Below, in pieces: positions 16,444-22,493 of a stretch of DNA of 25,633 nucleotides. Location of the stretch: positions 1-25,633 of the forward strand of contig RDOF01000040.1 in assembly GCA_011365025.1 (NCBI GenBank), given 5' to 3'. The position numbers and the translations under genes are program-made. The notes under the pieces are model-generated. The model was not told the origin of the DNA, did no database searches, and worked only from the letters and a program-made list of their open reading frames with translations. The stretch comes from Candidatus Thorarchaeota archaeon (GTDB lineage: Archaea > Asgardarchaeota > Thorarchaeia > Thorarchaeales > Thorarchaeaceae). Each line of letters starts with the position of its first letter. Within the stretch, counting starts at the first letter, position 1.

Positions 16444-17286
16444 ATGTCTAAAGAATCTAGAGCTGAAGAAAAGGTACGGTATCTCTCGCTCGTACGAAAA
16501 GAGGGTGGAGAGCCAATACTAGGCATCCCCTACCGAGAAATGAGTGTAGACCCTGACCTTGTCGCAAGCTTCGTTCTGGCAATCATCATCTTCGAGAACA
16601 GGCAGCTCAAGACCTTCACCAAAGAGGGATATGTTGTAGTCATTGAAGAAGGCGACCATGTCGTAGGTCTTCTCATTGTGGACAAAGTGGATGAAGATGA
16701 TTCCTATCGTAGTGCACTACGCAGAATAATATCGAGCTTTGAGGAGCAATATGATTCTCAGCTTCGTAATTGGAAGGGTGACATAAGGCCATTTCGAGAA
16801 TTCGCCCTCCATATTCTGGAGGTCTATCCATACCACCGCCTCGACTGGGAGCTTGTTCCTCGTTTGGTGTCGGAGTCGGAAGCCACGCCTGACCACCATG
16901 CAAGCATTCCATGGAGCGTGGGTGAGACCGATGAGAAACTCTCTCTGATTTTGGGATTCGTGAATGGAAAGAGAACGATAAATGAAATTGTTGAACAGTC
17001 AGGGCTTCCCGACTCTGAAGTAATGGCGCTTATGTCTATGCTTGACCGCTACAAATGGATAAGTACGACTCGCCGACTTGATGATTCAAGCATTCTGGAA
17101 AAAGTAATGGACCCACCACTCCTCCTGCTCGGAGTATATGGAGATCAATTAACTAAGCTAGTGGATCTGTGTGATGGCAAACGTTCACTTCAGGAAATTT
17201 GCGAGATGCTTCCGTATAATATGGAGGCTGTAAAGACTGTAGCAAAGAACCTGATTGACTCGGGGGTGTTAGGATATGCAGAATAA
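16444..17286 (+). CDS. Longin-like domain protein with C-terminal winged-helix repeats (paralog 1)
   Basis: This 280-residue protein begins with a domain (about 12-140) that matches the longin-like fold found in Asgard proteins: VRYLSL, GGEPILGIPY, DPDLVASFVLAIIIFE, then YVVVIEEGDHVVGLLIVDK and a long helix ending in NWKGDIRPFREF. Two helix-turn-helix-like segments follow, GKRTINEIVEQSGLPDSEVM (about 175-194) and GKRSLQEICEMLPYNMEAVK (about 242-261). Longin and roadblock proteins act with small GTPases in membrane traffic or signalling; a pairing with winged helices suggests signal-dependent regulation. Both ideas are inference. The tandem gene at 17446 is its paralog. ATG start with GAGTGAT upstream. 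Confidence 0.75.
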   Translation: MSKESRAEEKVRYLSLVRKEGGEPILGIPYREMSVDPDLVASFVLAIIIFENRQLKTFTKEGYVVVIEEGDHVVGLLIVDKVDEDDSYRSALRRIISSFEEQYDSQLRNWKGDIRPFREFALHILEVYPYHRLDWELVPRLVSESEATPDHHASIPWSVGETDEKLSLILGFVNGKRTINEIVEQSGLPDSEVMALMSMLDRYKWISTTRRLDDSSILEKVMDPPLLLLGVYGDQLTKLVDLCDGKRSLQEICEMLPYNMEAVKTVAKNLIDSGVLGYAE

Positions 17287-17428
17287 ACGCCGGGATTTCC
17301 TTTCTTTTGCGTCACTAGGTCAGGTTCTTCTTGGTGCTATGCCCACATTTCTCAGAGTAAAGGCTTATTACGGCGATTCATCGCAACCTATTGTCCCGAA
17401 GCGACTCGCCAAGAATTATCCACTCGGT

Positions 17429-17436
17429 AGGAGGTG
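17429..17436 (+). promoter_or_regulatory. Strong Shine-Dalgarno site for the second longin-like gene
   Basis: AGGAGGTG lies nine bases before the ATG at 17446, a near-perfect complement of the archaeal 16S rRNA end. It fixes that start. Confidence 0.8.
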
Positions 17437-17445
17437 TAACCCAGA

Positions 17446-18264
17446 ATGACAGTCGATGTATCAAAGGTCAGATACATTTCCTTAATCCGGATGGAAGGAG
17501 GCGAGTCTGTTCTCAATATTCCCTATGCAGAAATGACTGTTGACCCCGACCTAATAGCTGGTTTCGTTACGGCTGTCATTATATTTGCCCGAACTCCAAT
17601 TAGAACCATACGCAAGGCTGCGTACGACATTCTTATTGAAGTCGGAGAAACAGTACTGGTCCTATTGGTGGCAGATCCTGTTCCTGATGAAGCTCCATAC
17701 AGAGAACGGCTAAAGCGAATTCTCGATAAAGTTGAAGAAGAGCATGGGAAGAAACTCAAGAATTTCGAAGGCGATGTCAGGGTCTTTAGAGAATTCTCTT
17801 TGAATGTTGTGAAGGAATTTCCATTCATGGAACTCGACCTAGGACTTGTTCCCTACAAGAAGCCCAACGGCGAAAGGATTCGATACCGTGTTGGCGATGT
17901 AGACAAGAAGCTTGAGCAAGTTGAAGCTTTTATCAATGGCAAGAGGACACTTGGCGAAATTATGGATTTGATAGGACTTGATGAGGATGAGGTTCTGGCA
18001 GCGATTTCGATTCTATACAAGCACAAGTGGATTGATTTCAAGCGACGATTGACCGAAAAAGATGTTCTCAAGGTCAGGGGCTGTCCTGAAGCAGTTCTAG
18101 GGCGACTAAGGGGCGATTACGGATCCGCCCTTGACGAGTTGTTGAAAGCGTTCGATGGCACAAAAAGCATAGAGGACGTTCTTGGCTCACTTGCTCTTGA
18201 TGGAAATGCCCTTTGGTTCTTGGTTAACAAGCTGGTTGAAGTGGGCTGTTTGACACAAGCCTAG
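17446..18264 (+). CDS. Longin-like domain protein with C-terminal winged-helix repeats (paralog 2)
   Basis: This 272-residue protein is a paralog of the preceding gene with the same layout. It has the longin-like domain VRYISL, GGESVLNIPY, DPDLIAGFVTAVIIF, a second half with VLLVADPVPDE and a long helix ending NFEGDVRVFREF (about 8-130). Two helix-turn-helix-like units follow: GKRTLGEIMDLIGLDEDEVL and GTKSIEDVLGSLALDGNALW. About half of the first 40 residues are identical between the paralogs. The 159-base gap with its own Shine-Dalgarno and a possible TATA (near 17358-17375) suggests separate control. Its TAG overlaps the TAG of the convergent radical SAM gene in the sequence CTAG. Role unknown; association with small GTPase signalling is inferred from the fold. 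Confidence 0.78.
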   Translation: MTVDVSKVRYISLIRMEGGESVLNIPYAEMTVDPDLIAGFVTAVIIFARTPIRTIRKAAYDILIEVGETVLVLLVADPVPDEAPYRERLKRILDKVEEEHGKKLKNFEGDVRVFREFSLNVVKEFPFMELDLGLVPYKKPNGERIRYRVGDVDKKLEQVEAFINGKRTLGEIMDLIGLDEDEVLAAISILYKHKWIDFKRRLTEKDVLKVRGCPEAVLGRLRGDYGSALDELLKAFDGTKSIEDVLGSLALDGNALWFLVNKLVEVGCLTQA

Positions 18265-19094
18265 ACCTTGCCGAGTATCGAATCATGCCCTGGAATTCCA
18301 ACAGCGTCGCTACGACATTGATAGCAATGATAGAACTGCCGCACGTGTTTGCTGCCCGTCCCTCTTGCATTCTGCAGCACTTCCTTTGTTGGAGGACGAA
18401 ATCCCCTCATCTTGGCCCATGGCACAAGCGGTACGATATTCTGAAGGTGCACTCCCATCTCACTCAGAGCCCGAGAAATGTCTTCCATTTCACCTTCATT
18501 GACAGTTGGAATCAGAATTGTGTTGACCTTGACCCTAATTCCTTCTTCAATGGCTTTTGCAATGCCTTGGAGTTGTTTCTCGATGATTGCCAATCCCATT
18601 TCGTCGTCTGTAAGGAGCCTTCCATCTATGGATGCCCATTCATAGATACGCAGTGCAGTCACTGGCGAGATTGTGCTTAGCGACACGCTGATTGTGTCAA
18701 TTCCAAGCTCCAACAAGTTACGCAATTTGTTAGAAAGAAGGGTGCCGTTCGTACTTAAGCAGAGCCTTAGATTTTGGTGGGTTTCACGAATTAATCCCAT
18801 GACTTCAAAACTCTCAGGATTTGCCAAAGGCTCGCCAGGCCCTGATATACCAACGATTCTTAGCCTGGGCCTATCCGCTAGTTCCCTCTCTAGGGTTTCC
18901 AATGCCTCCTTGGGAGTCATAATTGAAGAGGAGCCGCCAGGCTTTGAACTGTGGCAGCTGTTTCCTTGATTATGGTCGCAGAAGTAGCACTTTACGTTGC
19001 AATGGCGGGCTACGGGCAGATGAATCCTTTCCCAAAGGTCAATTCTCAATTCTGACCAGCACGGATGATGGTTGAATGGGTAGGTACTATCCAT
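18261..19094 (-). CDS. NifB-like radical SAM protein
   Basis: This 277-residue protein closely follows the radical SAM part of NifB, which makes the iron-sulfur core of nitrogenase cofactor. It has HPC near the N-terminus (H10, C12), ERIHLPVARHCNVKCYFC with C32, C36, C39, SKPG at 50-53, GISGPGEPLANPE at 82-94, LCLSTNG at 111-117, VKVNTILIPTVNE, and the C-terminal HCYQCRSDAVGIPG (256-269, C257/C260). The glutamate that NifB carries just before the SRPG motif appears replaced by serine. It lacks a NifX domain, like archaeal NifB, and no nif gene is nearby. Start ATG 19094 may be leaderless from GTTTAAAGGG at 19111-19120. It lies 20 bases downstream of the roadblock gene. It may build a different cluster or have another role. 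Confidence 0.82.
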   Translation of the reverse strand: MDSTYPFNHHPCWSELRIDLWERIHLPVARHCNVKCYFCDHNQGNSCHSSKPGGSSSIMTPKEALETLERELADRPRLRIVGISGPGEPLANPESFEVMGLIRETHQNLRLCLSTNGTLLSNKLRNLLELGIDTISVSLSTISPVTALRIYEWASIDGRLLTDDEMGLAIIEKQLQGIAKAIEEGIRVKVNTILIPTVNEGEMEDISRALSEMGVHLQNIVPLVPWAKMRGFRPPTKEVLQNARGTGSKHVRQFYHCYQCRSDAVGIPGHDSILGKV

Positions 19095-19110
19095 AAGTAT
19101 AATCTCTCTG

Positions 19111-19120
19111 CCCTTTAAAC
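19111..19120 (-). promoter_or_regulatory. Putative TATA box for the NifB-like gene
   Basis: GTTTAAAGGG on the minus strand, centred about 22 bases before the ATG at 19094, fits a leaderless or nearly leaderless transcript. It overlaps the end of the roadblock gene, so read-through transcription is also possible. Confidence 0.4.
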
Positions 19121-19495
19121 AAGAATTTTGGCCGCTTCTCGAGCAAGCTTCTTAGCATCATTGAAAATCAAGCCCAGTTTCGCGTTTTCGGGGGCAGTCA
19201 CAGCAAGTAAATATCCAGATGTGATAGAGATGACAAGGGTTGTACCCATCATGCCCTGTACAATTACTGACTTCAGGTCACCCTGCCGAAGTTGCTGAAC
19301 GGCCTGTTCGCCAGTTCCATATATGCTTGCCACAATTGCCGCTATGATTGCTTCGTCAGTTCCAGCATGAAAATGGCTTACAAGCGGCCGGCCATCATCG
19401 GAGAAGATTGCTGAGCCAAGAACTGGGGAATGATTGGACAGGTCTCTTAGTAAGTCTTTCAATTGCGTTGCAATGTTCAGCGCGCTGTGCTCCAC
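19115..19495 (-). CDS. Roadblock/LC7 domain protein
   Basis: This 126-residue protein is a single roadblock/LC7 domain: an N-terminal helix (1-20), strand GSAIFSDDGRPLVSHF, a long central helix around 48-69, then two strands, KSVIVQGMMGTTLVISI and GYLLAVTAPENAKLG, and a final helix. Such domains form dimers that dock small GTPases; MglB in bacteria and Ragulator subunits in eukaryotes are examples. No small GTPase gene is in this window. The start is GTG with AGAGGAG (19503-19509) seven bases upstream and a clear TATA element farther up. Two longin-like proteins lie about 1 kb away on the other strand, which supports a shared signalling theme but does not prove it. Confidence 0.88.
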   Translation of the reverse strand: MEHSALNIATQLKDLLRDLSNHSPVLGSAIFSDDGRPLVSHFHAGTDEAIIAAIVASIYGTGEQAVQQLRQGDLKSVIVQGMMGTTLVISITSGYLLAVTAPENAKLGLIFNDAKKLAREAAKILV

Positions 19496-19533
19496 ATTAT
19501 GTCTCCTCTGGTTTTGCTGTTAGCCTCCAAGCA

Positions 19534-19543
19534 TTTTTTAAAC
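19534..19543 (-). promoter_or_regulatory. TATA box of the roadblock gene
   Basis: GTTTAAAAAA on the minus strand lies about 40 bases before the GTG at 19495, putting transcription start near 19513 with a short leader that contains the AGAGGAG site at 19503-19509. It is one of the clearest promoter arrangements in the window. Confidence 0.55.
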
Positions 19544-19586
19544 ACTGAGGGAACAAATAAAGGTTGGGAGTCTGCTAAACACATTA

Positions 19587-20615
19587 CTAGCCAATTAGTC
19601 TTACAGATGTAACCGAATCACTATGGACCTTTCTTGCTGGAGTTTTCATAATTCGCAGCACATTATCTGCATGCTCATCAAACCCTTCTCCGGTCAGCAT
19701 CTGGACGAACTCCATTCCAGTCGTTATTGCCAATCCCTTTAGCGGTTTGCCAGCGCGGCAGGATTCCAGGAGTTCCTCTGCCGAAATCAGCTTGCATTTG
19801 AGTTCAGCATCCTCGTGCTTCTGCAGATGCGTGAGACCCTTTCTTGCTATTCCTCTGTTCTCCTTCTGCTCTTCTGTATACGCCCTTCTCTTGGCAATTC
19901 TGGCGAGTCTTTCCAATCCCTGCTCTACAATTGCTGTCGAATTAAGATTCGGCCCGAAGGTTTCTCGAACGCTCTTGACTGAAGATGTTACAAGCCAAGC
20001 TGTTCCATAAGCCTCTTGATACCTCATGCCCTTCAAAACTTCTGATTCGCTAAGGAGTGTAATGGACCTATATCCCTTGTATTCCACAGAAATGGTCCAG
20101 TCAGGATTCTGATGATAGACCATCAAATCCGGCGTCAATCCCTCCCCAGTATTTGGAACGTTGGTAGCAACATCAGGAAAGAGATGTGTAACATACGCAA
20201 GAAACGCCTCATGGAATATGTTATGTCTAAGATTCCTTGCCTCTTGTGGATGCCGAAGCCCAGCTTCCTGATATAGGACAGGCATCTCCACCCTTTGCCC
20301 TGTTCTCTTTTTCACTTCGCTCTTGGTGGTTAAACGGCCTTTTTTGTGGTTGATCTGCACCAACCTGATTGCAGCAGTATACCCCAGAAGATTGAATACT
20401 TCTTTGCCAAGGTCTGCATCTTTTGGCTTTGCTTCTGTCTGGATATTTCTCCTCGCCTCTTTCTCAGCCCATTCCACAACTTGCTGCGCATCGGTCCCAA
20501 GTAGACTCAAAATTGATGCCAACTTGTCATGCAAGTTGTAACGTTTTACATGTTTTCTCAGAGGGCTACCGTAGTCTATTCTCTTTCCCAACTTATCAAC
20601 TCGCCTTTGTTGCAT
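19587..20615 (-). CDS. PD-(D/E)XK nuclease-like protein of the Topo VI-like gene run
   Basis: This 342-residue protein has a restriction-type nuclease core in the middle: E136 in NIFHEAFLAYV, D163 in GLTPDLMVYH, and E178-Y-K180 in ISVEYKGYRS, followed by MRYQEAYGTAWLVTSS (198-212), a common strand and helix after the active site. This fits a metal-dependent DNA endonuclease or Holliday-junction-type fold. The N-terminal 110 residues are basic and helical, with a possible DNA-binding role. The C-terminus (about 230-342) is mixed helix and strand and unassigned. ATG start with GGGAG three bases upstream. It is the last of four genes in the same direction, 18 bases after the coiled-coil gene. 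Active-site residues are present, so catalysis is plausible. Confidence 0.75.
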   Translation of the reverse strand: MQQRRVDKLGKRIDYGSPLRKHVKRYNLHDKLASILSLLGTDAQQVVEWAEKEARRNIQTEAKPKDADLGKEVFNLLGYTAAIRLVQINHKKGRLTTKSEVKKRTGQRVEMPVLYQEAGLRHPQEARNLRHNIFHEAFLAYVTHLFPDVATNVPNTGEGLTPDLMVYHQNPDWTISVEYKGYRSITLLSESEVLKGMRYQEAYGTAWLVTSSVKSVRETFGPNLNSTAIVEQGLERLARIAKRRAYTEEQKENRGIARKGLTHLQKHEDAELKCKLISAEELLESCRAGKPLKGLAITTGMEFVQMLTGEGFDEHADNVLRIMKTPARKVHSDSVTSVRLIG

Positions 20616-20633
20616 AAACTCCCGAGGTTCCCT

Positions 20634-21311
20634 TCATAGGATTTCCTTGGTCAGTTTTGCCTCTTGGGTTGCTTCATCATATGAAATAAGGTCTGCATTC
20701 CTCAGGTCATGAAGTGCTTTCATAACCGCCGTTGGCATGATTCCTGTACTTGCTTCTATATTCTTTCTTGTGATTGCGGCTTTTGTGTTATGAAGCGTGT
20801 ACAGAACCCTTGCATGAGGCTTACCTCCAAAGATGTTCTCTATGAGCATAATATAGATCGCTAAAAGGTCGCTAACATCCACCTTTTCCTGGAGTTTGTC
20901 CTTTTCCTCTGAGACTTCCCGATAGAGTTCCGACACTCGGTTGAGCTTTGAATTGATCTCATCCATTTCTGCTCTGAGTTCATCTCTCTCCTTTGTGAGG
21001 TTCTGGATGAATTCATCCTTGGATGTATCACTTCTAACAGATTGGAGTTCCTCCGTGACTCCTGTGAGTTCCTCCTTCATATGAGCCAATTCGGTGCCAA
21101 CGGACTCAGCCTTCTCCTCGGCCTTCTTTAATGCCTCTTCGGACTCCCATAACTTTTCTTCTACCTCTCGCTTTTCAGCCCTGAGTTCTTCTGCTTGCTT
21201 GTTCAGGTCTTCTGCTTCTCCTGCAAGCTTTTCTCTTTCATCTAGCAGCGCTACGGCGGATTTCCGTAAATTGTCTATTTCTTCCAATAGTTGCTCCTTG
21301 TCGACTGACAT
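20634..21311 (-). CDS. Coiled-coil protein with C-terminal winged-helix domain
   Basis: This 225-residue protein has a coiled coil from about 5 to 145, very rich in Glu, Lys and Leu. A C-terminal domain (about 148-225) looks like a winged helix: LLAIYIMLIENIFGGKPHARVLYTL, then ITRKNIEASTGIMPTAVMKALHDLRNADLISYDE. That pattern is common in archaeal transcription regulators and DNA-binding adaptors. It could bridge DNA and a partner through coiled-coil dimerisation. ATG start with GGGAGA six bases upstream. It follows the Top6A-like gene by 35 bases and precedes the nuclease-like gene by 18. A longer protein with the same coiled-coil plus winged-helix order is encoded at 12414-13892. Confidence 0.8.
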   Translation of the reverse strand: MSVDKEQLLEEIDNLRKSAVALLDEREKLAGEAEDLNKQAEELRAEKREVEEKLWESEEALKKAEEKAESVGTELAHMKEELTGVTEELQSVRSDTSKDEFIQNLTKERDELRAEMDEINSKLNRVSELYREVSEEKDKLQEKVDVSDLLAIYIMLIENIFGGKPHARVLYTLHNTKAAITRKNIEASTGIMPTAVMKALHDLRNADLISYDEATQEAKLTKEIL

Positions 21312-21346
21312 GATAGCTCTCCCATATTGTGTAAAACATGACTGGC

Positions 21347-22489
21347 TTATATGAGTTTCACGTCATAGTGACTGCTCTTTTTCCGAATGTAATTCAGGTA
21401 TAGCGATTTCAATTGGTTCAGCGGCAATCCGAAAGCCTTGAAGGCTTCCAATTCACCCTTCTTCTTCTTTCGCAGTAACTGATCATTCTCATATTGCAGG
21501 AACGTATTCTGCGATATGGCAGGAATACCACGGTTTTGCTGAGCACACTTGATATCGGATTTTGTCATGCTTTCCAAAGAATGCTCTATGTCAGTGAGCA
21601 TGCCCTTTTGCTTCCAGAAGTCCTCAGTGGTAAGGCCTAGGAGTTTCGCCTCCGGAGTTGCCAGCCCTCTAATATTCGCCAGTTCTATGGAATTGCTTTG
21701 AATTGTGCTAAAAATCCGAAGAGACCATGGCGACATGTCTACCAGAATGAGTACCGGCACTTCATGATCTGCAAGCCTTCTTATCCACGCTCTCATGTTC
21801 CTTCCGGGTTGACCAAAGAGAGAACCAACAGCAACACGAAGGACCTCAGGAACTCCTAGCTCTATCAGGTTTCTTGCCATTGCTTCCTTTTCTACAAGCA
21901 ATGCAGCATCTATGTTCAGGTCATGAATTTTGACATCAAAAGGTTTGGAAGAAATGAACCATCCGTATTCCCCCGCATTTGCACAATTTATTGTCTTTCC
22001 CGATAGGTCTGTGAGGGTGACGTCTCCATAGAAGGTTCCTTTCGGGGAACTGACAACACCAAACTCCTCTCTTGGAATTGAAGCCCCCTGCATTCTCAGA
22101 ATACGTTCGCAGAGGTTAATGAGGCGATTTGTTTCGTTCTGGTCACCAATCCGTAAGGCATCCTGTACGGACTTCACCTTGAATGTGTAGTAGACATCCC
22201 TTAGACTCATTGAGAGTCCCTGCATCAAGTGCTCACGGAATCTCGTCAAGCCATAAACAAGTCCAGCAATAGTCTTGGCGCTTTCCACTTTTCGACCGTC
22301 TACAAAGGATGGTACCTCATCAACTGGAACATAGCCTTTTGTCGTCCTAAATTCGACGTTTCTTTTTGAAGACCCATAGTATCCAATTTCAGGGAACATC
22401 CCATCTTCGATTGTACCGGCAAGAGTATCTAGCACACTATCTATCAATTGCAGAACATCCGAGTTCTCTACCGCGTTCGAAGATTCCAT
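21347..22489 (-). CDS. Divergent topoisomerase VI subunit A/Spo11-like protein
   Basis: From ATG 22489 this is a 380-residue Top6A/Spo11 relative, about the family's normal length. The winged-helix domain contains LRDVYY with catalytic-type tyrosines 100-101, followed by FYGDVTLTD and the INCANAGEYGWFI region. The Toprim domain has E200 in LLVEKEAMARNL and LILVDMSPWSLRIF (248-260). Normal Top6A reads D-A-D-P-[WY]-G there; here D251-M252-S253 loses the second aspartate of the metal-binding DxD. The GKGQP-like loop reads SLFGQPGR. ATPAAKFLGL-like ATPEAKLLGL is kept. The start is fixed by GAGGAGG (22499-22505) inside the end of the Top6B gene; the longer TTG-type extension to 22525 is unlikely. 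It would cleave duplex DNA with Top6B if active. Confidence 0.85.
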   Translation of the reverse strand: MESSNAVENSDVLQLIDSVLDTLAGTIEDGMFPEIGYYGSSKRNVEFRTTKGYVPVDEVPSFVDGRKVESAKTIAGLVYGLTRFREHLMQGLSMSLRDVYYTFKVKSVQDALRIGDQNETNRLINLCERILRMQGASIPREEFGVVSSPKGTFYGDVTLTDLSGKTINCANAGEYGWFISSKPFDVKIHDLNIDAALLVEKEAMARNLIELGVPEVLRVAVGSLFGQPGRNMRAWIRRLADHEVPVLILVDMSPWSLRIFSTIQSNSIELANIRGLATPEAKLLGLTTEDFWKQKGMLTDIEHSLESMTKSDIKCAQQNRGIPAISQNTFLQYENDQLLRKKKKGELEAFKAFGLPLNQLKSLYLNYIRKKSSHYDVKLI

Positions 22490-22493
22490 GTTG

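Noticed and set aside
18261..19094. Reading the NifB-like gene as evidence of nitrogen fixation
   Set aside because: No nifH, nifD, nifK, nifE or nifN gene is visible, and one probable cluster-ligand position is changed.
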